From NCBI RefSeq assembly GCF_009909185.1, contig NZ_JAAAMV010000012.1:62001-126000 (forward strand): a stretch of DNA of 64,000 nucleotides, in the 5' to 3' direction. Source of the DNA: Paenibacillus glycinis. GTDB lineage: Bacteria; Bacillota; Bacilli; Paenibacillales; Paenibacillaceae. The position numbers and the translations under genes are program-made. Below are positions 15,666 to 23,806 of the stretch, one piece after another. The notes beneath the pieces were generated by a model that did not search any database, was not told the origin of the DNA, and was given only the letters and a program-made list of their open reading frames with translations. How positions within the stretch are numbered: the stretch's first letter is position 1; each line of letters begins with the position of its first letter.

Positions 15666-16223
15666 TTACGTTCGTTCCCGCCGCGGCGCCTCCGGTTCGG
15701 CCTGCGCCGAATCCGATTGACTTTGCTGCAGCTCGATGAACGAGGTTCGAACCAGCTTCTGCATGAATTCCTTCACGAAATGCAGCTGCTCCGGCGAATA
15801 ATCCGCCATGAACCGGACCGCCCCGGCCTGAATTTGCTCGTCGAGCCGTTCATGAAGCGCGTATACCTTCTCGCCTAGCGGCGTGATCGAGAAATGCAGC
15901 TCCTTCTTGTTGCCCGGCAGCGACTCGATCACGATGAGATTCCGCGATGCCAACCGTTTCGTTACCTTGGAGACGGTGCCCTTCGGGAATCCGTAGCGGG
16001 TGGACAACGCGATTCCGTTCGCCCGTCCCAGCTTGCCGATCGCGTCCAGGACGTGAAGCATCATCGGCGTCATATCCTGCAGCGCCTCTTCCACGTCCGG
16101 ATCGAGTCCTTGCGCAAGCAGCCATTCCTTCTCCTCGTCATCCTCCTGCTGGATCTTCAAGGCGAACTGAGAGAAGGCGTCGATGACCTCGCGCAGCAGC
16201 TTTTCGTCATGGGTATGCGGCAT
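15666..16223 (-). CDS. MarR family transcriptional regulator of the nitroreductase
   Basis: A 185-residue winged-helix regulator. The HTH reads NGIALSTRYGFPKGTVSKVTKRLASRNLI, followed by the wing around GNKKELHFSITPLGEK. The start at 16223 has AGGAGG 8 bases upstream; the long open frame that continues beyond it is only the shadow of the nitroreductase gene. It is divergent from that gene, and two GTTTCC/GGAAAC inverted repeats lie between them. It probably represses the nitroreductase until exposed to an inducer. Confidence 0.88.
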   Translation of the reverse strand: MPHTHDEKLLREVIDAFSQFALKIQQEDDEEKEWLLAQGLDPDVEEALQDMTPMMLHVLDAIGKLGRANGIALSTRYGFPKGTVSKVTKRLASRNLIVIESLPGNKKELHFSITPLGEKVYALHERLDEQIQAGAVRFMADYSPEQLHFVKEFMQKLVRTSFIELQQSQSDSAQAEPEAPRRERT

Positions 16224-16295
16224 CGGGCTTGCCTCCTTCCGTCTATGCGTATCGTCGTTCCCATTATAGCAGAGCGAACGCATGGCCGTAAATAA

Positions 16296-16356
16296 TGTTT
16301 CCGAGAAACAATATTGACGGCTTCCTGACGTCATGCTATATTGTTTCCAGGAAACA
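16296..16356. promoter_or_regulatory. Two MarR operators flanking the nitroreductase promoter
   Basis: Operator 1 is TGTTTC-CGA-GAAACA (16296-16310) and operator 2 is TGTTTCC-A-GGAAACA (16342-16356); each spans 15 bases and their centres are 46 bp apart. Between and touching them is a promoter TTGACG (16314-16319), 17 bases, TATATT (16337-16342). A repressor bound at both would occlude the -35 and -10 boxes. Binding by the adjacent MarR protein is inferred. Confidence 0.75.
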
Positions 16357-16385
16357 TAATAAACGAAAGAGGAGTGGAATCCCCT

Positions 16386-17159
16386 ATGCGCAACGAAGTC
16401 GTCGCCACGGCCAACGAGGTCCTTGCCACCATCATGAATCACCGTTCCATCCGCAAATTCACGAACGAGCGCCTGACGCAGGCGCAGATCGCCACGATCG
16501 TGCAGGCTGCCCAAATGGCCGCGTCCTCCAGCTTCATGCAATCTTACTCTATCATCGGCTTGACCGATCCCGCCTTGAAACGCGAGCTTCGGGACACGAC
16601 CCGCACGCCGTATGTCGAGGACAACGGGCATCTGTTCATCTTCTGCGCGGACCTCCACCGGGTCGGCGTGATGGGCAGCGAAGAGGATCAGCAGCAAATG
16701 TCGGGCATGCTGGCGAGCGCCGCCTTCTATCAGATCGCCGTCGTCGACGCCGCGCTGGCCGCCCAGAACGCCGTCCTTGCCGCCGAGTCGATGGGCCTCG
16801 GCGCCGTCATCATGGGCTCCGTCAACCGGGACATCAAGCGCCTGGACGAGATGCTGCAGCTGCCCGCTCACGTCATGCCGCTCTTCGGCATCGCCGTCGG
16901 CGTGCCGGACCAAGAGCCCGAGATCAAGCCCCGCCTCCCGATGGACGCCGTCTATTTCGAGAACCGCTACGCGCCCGACGCCGAGCAGCGCGCGCGCATC
17001 GAGGCTTACGACCTCGGCATAGAGCGCTATTATCAAACCCGCAGCGAGAACAACCGCGCCGGCGGCTGGTCGGGCGCGAATATCGCCAAGCTGAAGACGA
17101 ACATGCCGCTGCAGGGCTTGACCGACTTCATGCGGAGCAAGGGATTGAACGTGACGTAA
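16386..17159 (+). CDS. NADPH-dependent nitroreductase (NfsA/NfrA family)
   Basis: A 257-residue FMN-dependent oxidoreductase. The N-terminal FMN-binding motif is NHRSIRKFTNE, followed by AAQMAASSSFMQSYSIIG and the mid-protein AAESMGLGAVIMGSVNRDI; the C-terminal KPRLPMDAVYFENRY block is typical of the NfsA/NfrA branch. It reduces nitro compounds, quinones or flavins in the cytoplasm using NADPH. The ATG at 16386 has a GAGGAG ribosome site. It is expressed from the dual-operator promoter at 16296-16356. Confidence 0.88.
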   Translation: MRNEVVATANEVLATIMNHRSIRKFTNERLTQAQIATIVQAAQMAASSSFMQSYSIIGLTDPALKRELRDTTRTPYVEDNGHLFIFCADLHRVGVMGSEEDQQQMSGMLASAAFYQIAVVDAALAAQNAVLAAESMGLGAVIMGSVNRDIKRLDEMLQLPAHVMPLFGIAVGVPDQEPEIKPRLPMDAVYFENRYAPDAEQRARIEAYDLGIERYYQTRSENNRAGGWSGANIAKLKTNMPLQGLTDFMRSKGLNVT

Positions 17160-17317
17160 ATCCAATCACGGCAGCCGGGATCGCGTCGAATGCGGGCCGC
17201 GCTGCCTTTTCTGCCTAGTATTGACAGACTGGCCCATTCGATTCATCCGTTCGCCGACGTACTTCTTCTTCTTTTCCCCCTCTTATCTTGCGGGCGATGT
17301 CTAAACGGATTGAACCC

Positions 17318-17348
17318 AAAAAAGCCCGGGATGCATGTCCCGGGCTTT
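17318..17348. terminator. Terminator between convergent genes
   Basis: Perfect 11-base stem AAAGCCCGGGA (17321-17331) and TCCCGGGCTTT (17338-17348) with loop TGCATG. The A-run at 17318-17323 gives six T on the minus strand, so it mainly ends the ribose-type ABC operon. Confidence 0.85.
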
Positions 17349-17359
17349 CGCGATCCTAC

Positions 17360-18349
17360 TTAACCGTTCTTCCGGCGATTCAAATGAATGAACGTGACCG
17401 CGAGCGCGAGCACCAGCACCGCGCCCTTGATGATGTCCGTCGTGTAATACTCCACGTTCAGCATCGTCATGCCGTTGACCAGCACGCCGATCAAGATCGC
17501 CCCGAAGAACGTCCCGATGACGTTCGGGCGTCCCGCGCCGAAGACGGAGTAGCCGACGAATACCGCCGCCACCGCTTCCATGAGCATCGGCGAACCGGCG
17601 TCGACCTGGCCGTTGCCGACGCGGGCCGCGAACAGGATGCCGCCGATCGCCGCCAGCACGCCGGACGCGACGTACGCGTACGTGCGAACGCGCTTGACGC
17701 GAAGACCGGACAGGCGGGCCGCTTCCTCGTTGCCGCCCATCATGATCATCTGGCGGCCGAGCCGCGTATACTTGAAGAACAAATGCGCCGCCACGACCGC
17801 GATCACCATCAGGATAACCGGGAACGGCACGCCGAGCAGCTTGCCTTGGCCGATCCATAAAAATTCCTTCGTCATGACGCCGGGCGCTTTGGTACCGTCC
17901 TGCATCTGCATGTTGCTGTAGATGGAGTAGCCCTTCGTGTACGTCTTATGCACGCCGCTGACGATGTACATGACGGCCAGCGTCGCGAGCAAGTCCGGAA
18001 TTCGAACCTTGACGATCAAGAAGGCGTTGATCAGGCCGACGATGGCGCCGAAGACGAGCGGAATGACGATGACCAGCACCAGCGGCATCTGGAACCAGAC
18101 CATCAGCGTCGCCGAGAGCACGGTGGCCAGCGATACGGTGGAGCCGACGGACAAGTCGAAGCCGTCGACCGTCAGCGAGATCGTCACGCCGATCGCGACG
18201 AACGTCACGATGGAGATGGACCGCAATATATCCGCCAGGTTGTTGTACGTGAAGAAATATTGATTGTAGAGCGAAAAGAACAACAGCACGATCCCGATGA
18301 AAATGATCGCCCCGTACTTGAACGAGAATTGCAGCAGCCGATTGTTCAC
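17360..18349 (-). CDS. Ribose-type sugar ABC transporter permease
   Basis: A 329-residue permease of the RbsC family with eight to ten hydrophobic helices. Signature segments are GVTISLTVDGFDLSVGSTVSLA near the N-terminus and GGNEEAARLSGLRVKRVRTYAYV, the ATPase contact loop. It overlaps the ATPase gene by 4 bases (ATGA) and completes a one-substrate importer with the upstream ATPase and binding protein. The sugar is not identifiable; ribose, galactose, xylose and inositol transporters all belong here. Confidence 0.9.
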   Translation of the reverse strand: MNNRLLQFSFKYGAIIFIGIVLLFFSLYNQYFFTYNNLADILRSISIVTFVAIGVTISLTVDGFDLSVGSTVSLATVLSATLMVWFQMPLVLVIVIPLVFGAIVGLINAFLIVKVRIPDLLATLAVMYIVSGVHKTYTKGYSIYSNMQMQDGTKAPGVMTKEFLWIGQGKLLGVPFPVILMVIAVVAAHLFFKYTRLGRQMIMMGGNEEAARLSGLRVKRVRTYAYVASGVLAAIGGILFAARVGNGQVDAGSPMLMEAVAAVFVGYSVFGAGRPNVIGTFFGAILIGVLVNGMTMLNVEYYTTDIIKGAVLVLALAVTFIHLNRRKNG

Positions 18350-19878
18350 GCCAATTCCTCCTTACCCGCACTCGCATAATAAAGCAAATCTTCCTGCGTC
18401 GCCTCGCCCCGGTCGAACGAGCGAACGATCTCGCCGTCGCACAGCACGAGGATCCGGTCGGCGAGGCCCAGCGCCTCGGCGAATTCGCAGGTTAAATACA
18501 GAATCCCCTTGCCTTGCTGCGCCAGCTCCCCGATGATCCGGAAAATATCGCGCTTCGCGCCGATATCGACGCCCTTGGTCGGCTCGTCGAACATGAAGAT
18601 CTTGGCGTCCGTGCTCGTCCACTTGCCGATCGCGACCTTCTGCTGATTGCCGCCGCTCAGGAACGCGGTCGCAATTTCGGGATGGGATGCTTTGATGCCA
18701 AGCCGTCCGATGACGTTCTCGGCGTAACGCCTCTCTTTGGCGCCCGAGATCAGGCTGAAGCGGCTGAGCGAACGCAGGATCGGCAGGCTGAGGTTATGCA
18801 GCACGGACTCCCGGACGAGAATGCCCTCCTTGCGCCGTTCCTCCGGCACGAGCACGATGCCCGCTTCCACGCCTTCGGCCGGCGAGCGGGGCAGGATGTT
18901 TTTCCCGCCGAGCTCGATGGTTCCCTTCTCCGCGACATCCGCGCCGAATAGCAGCCTGGACAGCTCCGTCTTGCCCGCGCCGACCAGCCCGACGACCGCG
19001 ACGATCTCGCCGCTGCGGACGGTCAAGTCGACGCCGCGCACGCGCCTGCCCGCCGCAAGCCCCCGCGTCACCAATAACGGCTCGCCGATGCTCGCCTCCA
19101 GCTTCGGGTATTCTTCCTCGAACGATTTGCCCAGCATCGCGCGAATGACGGCGCCCGCATCGGTCTCGGCCGCGGGCTCGTTCATGACGACCCCGCCGTC
19201 GCGCATGACCGTGATCCGGTCGCTCACCCGGAATACCTCCGGCAGCCGGTGCGAGATGAAGACGATGCCGATGCCGGCCGCCTTCAACCCTTCCATCAGG
19301 CTGAACAGCCGGTCCGCTTCCTCCATGCTGAGCGGCGCGGTCGGCTCGTCGAGGATGACGAACTTCGCTTCCTGCGCGAAGAGGCGGGCGATCAGCACGA
19401 GCTGCTTCTCGGCGAGCGTCAGCTCGGACACGCTGCGCAGCACGTCGATCTGCAGGCCAAGCCTCGCCAGCACCTGCGCGGCTTCCTCGTTGAGCTTGCC
19501 CCACGAGATCCACTTGCCGCCTTCCGAGGACGCCAGACGGTCCAGCATGATATTTTCCGCGACGCTCAAATGCTGCACGAGCGACGTGTCGACTTCCTGA
19601 TAGACGCAGTGAATGCCGTTCTTCTTCGCATCCGCCGGCGAGCGGACGAGCAGCGTCTGGCCGTCGATCTCGATCGTGCCTTCGTCGCCCTCGTATGCGC
19701 CGGATAATATTTTCATCAGCGTGCTCTTGCCTGCGCCGTTCGCGCCGAGCAGGGCATGAACCTCGCCGCCGCGCAGCTCGAAATCGACGTTCTTCAGCGC
19801 GGCCACGCCCGCGAAGGACTTGCCGATCCCGCTCATGCGCAGCAGACGGGCCGTCCGTACTGGCTGTCCAGAAACCAT
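18346..19878 (-). CDS. Ribose-type sugar ABC transporter ATP-binding protein
   Basis: A 510-residue ATPase with two fused nucleotide-binding domains, as in RbsA. Domain 1 has Walker A LGANGAGKSTLMK, the signature region LTLAEKQLV and Walker B FVILDEPTAPL. Domain 2 has the degenerate Walker A GLVGAGKTELSR, signature LSGGNQQKVAIGKW and FMFDEPTKGVD. I chose the ATG at 19878, since the longer frame adds 39 unconserved residues. It follows the binding-protein gene after 291 bases that contain a strong hairpin. Confidence 0.9.
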   Translation of the reverse strand: MVSGQPVRTARLLRMSGIGKSFAGVAALKNVDFELRGGEVHALLGANGAGKSTLMKILSGAYEGDEGTIEIDGQTLLVRSPADAKKNGIHCVYQEVDTSLVQHLSVAENIMLDRLASSEGGKWISWGKLNEEAAQVLARLGLQIDVLRSVSELTLAEKQLVLIARLFAQEAKFVILDEPTAPLSMEEADRLFSLMEGLKAAGIGIVFISHRLPEVFRVSDRITVMRDGGVVMNEPAAETDAGAVIRAMLGKSFEEEYPKLEASIGEPLLVTRGLAAGRRVRGVDLTVRSGEIVAVVGLVGAGKTELSRLLFGADVAEKGTIELGGKNILPRSPAEGVEAGIVLVPEERRKEGILVRESVLHNLSLPILRSLSRFSLISGAKERRYAENVIGRLGIKASHPEIATAFLSGGNQQKVAIGKWTSTDAKIFMFDEPTKGVDIGAKRDIFRIIGELAQQGKGILYLTCEFAEALGLADRILVLCDGEIVRSFDRGEATQEDLLYYASAGKEELA

Positions 19879-20124
19879 CCTAATTCCCCTTTCGCGCTTC
19901 GCTGGAATAATTAAACATGGTGAAAGCCCGCTCCCTGTGGTCAATTGGGTCTGCACTCGCTGTTGTAGCCGGATTTCTTTGATTAGATTAATCATTAATA
20001 GGTTGAAATTCGGCTACAAAGGCGAACGCTACGCTGTTCCGACTCCAATCGACCTCCGGTCGCTTCTTCACCAGGCTAAAGATTATAAAATCGCTAACAC
20101 TTCTAGACTCATAAACAGCAGGAA

Positions 20125-20148
20125 ACGGCGCGGTTATACCCGCGCCGT
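20125..20148. terminator. Hairpin between binding-protein and ATPase genes
   Basis: Nine-base stem ACGGCGCGG (20125-20133) with CCGCGCCGT (20140-20148), loop TTATAC, followed on the minus strand by only a short T tract. It lies 22 bases after the binding-protein stop. Such hairpins often protect the binding-protein message or partly terminate, giving more binding protein than transporter; that effect is inferred. Confidence 0.6.
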
Positions 20149-20169
20149 GCTTTAATGCGATTTTCGTGC

Positions 20170-21300
20170 TTACTTGCCGACGGCTTGCTCCAGCTCTTTG
20201 AGGTAGTCCGTGTTGCCTTGGTCGCTCTTGCCCCAGCCTTCCACGTACTCGCCGAGGTCGGCGGTCGTGACTTTCTTGTCCGTCGGAAGCATGTCGCGGC
20301 TTACGAAGACCGGCTCGATTTGAACCGTTGCGTCCGCTTTGTCGCCGTGCAGCTTTTGGTACAGGTAACGCACTTGAACTTGTCCGATCGAGGAAGGATC
20401 CGCGCCAGCGGCTGCAACCCATGGGCTAGTCGGATCTTGAATCAGCGCCAAGTCCTCGTCGCTCATGTCGATGCCGTAGACTTTGATTTCCGTACGGCCG
20501 GCTTGCTTGATCGCGTTCGTGACGCCTTTCGCGAATTCATCCCATGCTGCCCATACCGCCGTGATGCTGCCCTTCTCCGGATACTGCTTCAGGATCGCTT
20601 CCATGCGCGTTTGCGCGTCGAGCTGCGGCGAGTTCGCGTCGCCGAATTGGGAGATTTCCTTAATGTCCGGATACTTCTTCAGGAAGCTTGCGTACGTGAT
20701 TTGGCGGCTTTCCATCGGCGGGAAGCCGGCGACCCATACTTTAACGATGTTGCCTTTGCCGCCGGCGTCTTTCGCCAGCGCCTCAAGCGATTTATCTGCC
20801 AGCATCTGATCGTTCTGCGCCAGGCTCGTTACGCCATCGATCGCGAGGCCCGAGTCGAATGCGACGACCGGAATGCCGGCCGCGACCGCTTTATTGACGC
20901 CGTTCGTCAGCGCGTCCGCGTTGCCGTGGTCGATCAGGATGCCGTCGTATTTTTGGTTGATGGCCGTATCGAGGTTGGTGACCATTTTGCTCAGGTCGTT
21001 ATCCGAAGCGAGGACGGTGACTTTGCCGCCGAATTTCTCGACTTGCTTCGTAACGCCGTCGACGTATTGCGCCGAGAACGTGCCTTGATTGAACTGCATG
21101 ATAAGTGCGATTTTCTTGCCTTTCAACGAATCGACAGCGGAATCGCCGCCTGCCGCCGCGTTGCCGGAGTTCGCCGGGGCGTTGCCGCCGTTGCCGGCAG
21201 CGTTATTCGCGTTGTCCGCTTTGTTGCCGCATGCGGACAAGACGAGTACGACCGCAAGGATAAGTGCGAGCGCGAGGCCCGCGCGTTTCTGGAATTTCAT
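20170..21300 (-). CDS. Ribose-type sugar-binding lipoprotein
   Basis: A 376-residue solute-binding protein. It begins with a lipoprotein signal ending in LSAC (Cys24), then a Gly/Asn/Ala-rich linker to about residue 55, then the periplasmic-binding fold with KKIALIMQFNQGTFSAQYVDGV, DGILIDHGNADAL and GIPVVAFDSG, as in RbsB-type proteins. It is the first gene of the importer operon; the ATG is preceded by GGGAGG. No catabolic gene is linked, so the sugar remains unknown. Confidence 0.88.
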   Translation of the reverse strand: MKFQKRAGLALALILAVVLVLSACGNKADNANNAAGNGGNAPANSGNAAAGGDSAVDSLKGKKIALIMQFNQGTFSAQYVDGVTKQVEKFGGKVTVLASDNDLSKMVTNLDTAINQKYDGILIDHGNADALTNGVNKAVAAGIPVVAFDSGLAIDGVTSLAQNDQMLADKSLEALAKDAGGKGNIVKVWVAGFPPMESRQITYASFLKKYPDIKEISQFGDANSPQLDAQTRMEAILKQYPEKGSITAVWAAWDEFAKGVTNAIKQAGRTEIKVYGIDMSDEDLALIQDPTSPWVAAAGADPSSIGQVQVRYLYQKLHGDKADATVQIEPVFVSRDMLPTDKKVTTADLGEYVEGWGKSDQGNTDYLKELEQAVGK

Positions 21301-21455
21301 GTAGATACTGCCTCCCTATTCTTCTCTCTTAAGCTCTGAAACTTACTATATACGGTAATATCCCAGTATGTCAATCGGAAATGTGGAATTTTCGACAATA
21401 CTTGGACGCTTGCGAAAACCGCCCTGCCGCGGACGGCTTTCCGCGTTCTTCCCCG

Positions 21456-22073
21456 CTATGGCTTTACGTCGTCGGGCGGCCGCTTGCCGCGCTTCAGCTC
21501 GTCGATGGAATAACCGAAATCCATCTGCAAATGCGGATAATCCTTGAAGCTCTTCCAATCGCCGCCCCATGCGAAGCCGAGCGATTTGGCGATGGCGACG
21601 ACCTCCGACCAATCGGCCTTGCCGTTATGGTTGCCGTCGTATGTCAAATCCCAGATCGCGTCCCCCTCCGAAGTGCGCAGCGCGAAATCGATCGCCAGTC
21701 CGTAGTTGTGGTACGAGGCGCCGCCTTTGGCGTTGGTGACGACCTGTCCCTTCGCGGTGCGTCCTTGCTCGTACAGCACGTCCTGCTCCAGGCTGCTGCG
21801 GAAGCCGTCGGTGATCAGGATCGTGATGCCGGCCTTGGAGGTCAGCTTGATCAGCTCCGTCATCTTGGCGGCCACGACGGGATGAAGCGCCTCGACCGGC
21901 GGCACCGGTTCGACCGGCACGTCGCCCGGCTGCGGCCAGAGCCGCTCCTTGAACGGGGAATTGAGAACGATCAAACCCGCCAGCGACAACAGCATGAGCG
22001 GGAGCAGCCAGGGCTTCCTTCTCGCCCGCCTCAGGACGGGCCTTGCCGAAACCGGGAGGTTCATGTCCGGCAT
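21456..22073 (-). CDS. M15 family D,D- or L,D-type cell-wall peptidase (CwlK/VanY-like)
   Basis: About 205 residues. A short cytoplasmic tail and one membrane helix (PWLLPLMLLSLAGLIVL) anchor an extracellular M15 peptidase domain. The zinc motifs are GASYHNYGLAIDF (His and Asp) and DYPHLQM (His), with the substrate loop DGFRSSLEQDVLYEQGRT. It should cut peptidoglycan peptides. The start is uncertain: GTG at 22085 touches the GAAGGA ribosome site, so I use the ATG at 22073, although its spacing of 12 is long. Confidence 0.82.
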   Translation of the reverse strand: MPDMNLPVSARPVLRRARRKPWLLPLMLLSLAGLIVLNSPFKERLWPQPGDVPVEPVPPVEALHPVVAAKMTELIKLTSKAGITILITDGFRSSLEQDVLYEQGRTAKGQVVTNAKGGASYHNYGLAIDFALRTSEGDAIWDLTYDGNHNGKADWSEVVAIAKSLGFAWGGDWKSFKDYPHLQMDFGYSIDELKRGKRPPDDVKP

Positions 22074-22173
22074 TCGAATGGTCACTTCCTTCGAAGCTTT
22101 GTTACGTGACTGTGCTAAATTGCTATTTTACTAGTTTACCCTATTTTAATAGAGAATAACGTGTCGAAAAAGC

Positions 22174-22204
22174 AAAAAAAGCGACTTTTTTGTCGCTTTT
22201 TTTT
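22174..22204. terminator. Bidirectional terminator
   Basis: GCGAC (22181-22185), loop of six T, GTCGC (22192-22196), extended by A7 before and T8 after that can pair. It lies 23 bases after the MFS stop on the minus strand. Confidence 0.85.
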
Positions 22205-22226
22205 GGAAATAAGGATGGTTCCGTTT

Positions 22227-23558
22227 TCAAGCCGGTTTCTTGACCGCTTCGCGCGCCTGTCCGCGCTGGGCAAACGGCGGAATGAAGGCGATCAGGCTCA
22301 TGATCAGTCCGAACAAGAAGAGCTTGTGAATCCCGTCGTAGAAGTGAACGGTCTTCGTCACGAAGGCGCCCATGACCGTGACCCCGACGGCCGTGCCGAT
22401 GTTGCGCGCGAACATTTGGAGCGAGGTCGAGATGCCTTTTTCGTGCGCCTCGACCAACTGCTGCGAACCGATGATGGACACCGTGGAAAGCAGCCCGTAC
22501 GCCAGGCCGTAAACCGTCATCGCCAGGAATACGAACGCGAGCGGCGTGCTTTCCCGGAATTCCAGCAGGAGCAGGCCCGTCGCGATCAGCATGATATTCC
22601 CCGCGATCAGCAGCGGCTTGTAGCCGTAGCGCAGCACCCATTTGCCCGCCGGCACCGACACGGCCATCCAGCCGAACGCCACGAACAGCAGCGCCACCCC
22701 GCTGACGAGCAGAGAATGGCCTTGGTTCTGCACGAACAGCGGCACGAAGCTCGAAGCGCCGAAGAGCGCCATGTACGAGAGGAGCGAGCCCGCCAGCATC
22801 CAGGAAACCGGCTTGTTGCGCAGCAGCGAGAGCGGCACGATCGGCGACGCGTGCCGCCGCTCGTACAGGAAGAACGCCGCGATCAGCACGATGCCGCCCG
22901 CCGCGTACCAGATCACGCCGCGTTCGACGATGGTCGTGGCCAGCAGCAGCGAGACGCCGCCGGAGAACAGCAGCGCGCCGAGCACGTCGATTGACGATTT
23001 CTTCGGCACGTACACTTCCTTGTAGGGCAGCAGCGTCAGGAACGAGACGAGGCAGATCGGCAGATTGACGAAGAAAATCCAGTGCCAGCTCAAATACTCG
23101 ACGAACAGCGAGCCGAGCAGCGGCGCAAGCACGGCGGACAGCCCCCACATCGCGGTGAAGAACGCTTGGATCTTGCCGCGCTGCTCGACCGGGAACAGGT
23201 CGCCCGCCAGGATGGCCGGGAACGGCAGCATGAAGCCGGCGCCGATGCCTTGAACGGCGCGGAAGATCACGAGCTGCGCCATCGTCTGCGAGAATCCGCA
23301 CAGCAGGGAACCGCCCAGGAACAACAGGATGCCCACGGCGAAGATCCGTTTGCGCCCGAACAAGTCGGACAATCTTCCCGCGAGCGGCGAGAGCACGGTG
23401 GACGCGATCATATAGGCGGTGAACACCCAGGCGTACAGCTTGGCGCCGCCCAGGTCCTTCACGATGATGGGAATCGTCGTATTGATGATCGTCGAATCCA
23501 TGGACGCCACGAGCATGGCCAGCACGATGCTGATCATGACGACGACGCGATTATTCAT
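22227..23558 (-). CDS. MFS drug exporter, DHA2-like
   Basis: A 443-residue major facilitator protein with 12 to 14 hydrophobic helices. Motif A is seen as GRLSDLFGRKR, the antiporter motif C region as RAVQGIGAGFMLPFPA, and motif D1 as MLVASMDSTIINTTIPII, which fits proton-coupled drug exporters of the DHA2 group. The ATG has AAGGAGG upstream. A long interrupted inverted repeat lies in the promoter region (23593-23630), but no regulator gene is adjacent. The substrate is unknown. Confidence 0.88.
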   Translation of the reverse strand: MNNRVVVMISIVLAMLVASMDSTIINTTIPIIVKDLGGAKLYAWVFTAYMIASTVLSPLAGRLSDLFGRKRIFAVGILLFLGGSLLCGFSQTMAQLVIFRAVQGIGAGFMLPFPAILAGDLFPVEQRGKIQAFFTAMWGLSAVLAPLLGSLFVEYLSWHWIFFVNLPICLVSFLTLLPYKEVYVPKKSSIDVLGALLFSGGVSLLLATTIVERGVIWYAAGGIVLIAAFFLYERRHASPIVPLSLLRNKPVSWMLAGSLLSYMALFGASSFVPLFVQNQGHSLLVSGVALLFVAFGWMAVSVPAGKWVLRYGYKPLLIAGNIMLIATGLLLLEFRESTPLAFVFLAMTVYGLAYGLLSTVSIIGSQQLVEAHEKGISTSLQMFARNIGTAVGVTVMGAFVTKTVHFYDGIHKLFLFGLIMSLIAFIPPFAQRGQAREAVKKPA

Positions 23559-23592
23559 TTGGGCTAACCTCCTTGGTCGCGTGAATCATTCT

Positions 23593-23630
23593 GGTCGTAC
23601 CTATGTCTATAATTGTATAGGAGTACGACC
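23593..23630. promoter_or_regulatory. Inverted repeat in the MFS promoter region
   Basis: Outer arms GGTCGTAC (23593-23600) and GTACGACC (23623-23630) are perfect 8-mers; between them CTATA-ATTG-TATAG (23607-23620) forms a second dyad. Located 35-72 bases upstream of the MFS start. It resembles a TetR- or MerR-type operator, and the cognate regulator would have to be encoded elsewhere. Confidence 0.5.
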
Positions 23631-23718
23631 GAAATGACTAGGGAAAGTGACGCCGGGCGTGAGGTTCTGCGGAGCGTCGGCTTGGACAGGCTCGAGGACG
23701 GCGCCGATCGGGCAGCAG

Positions 23719-23747
23719 AAAAAAAGCGGCCGACGCTTGTCGACCGC
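23719..23747 (-). terminator. Terminator downstream of the GH32 gene
   Basis: GCGG-C-CGAC (23726-23734) pairs with GTCG-A-CCGC (23739-23747); the central mismatch becomes a G-U pair in minus-strand RNA. Seven T follow on that strand. Confidence 0.8.
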
Positions 23748-23806
23748 CTCTTTCAAACAGCCTTCGGAACTATGCAAAGTCGCCATGTCCGCGCTGCAGC
23801 TCCCGC

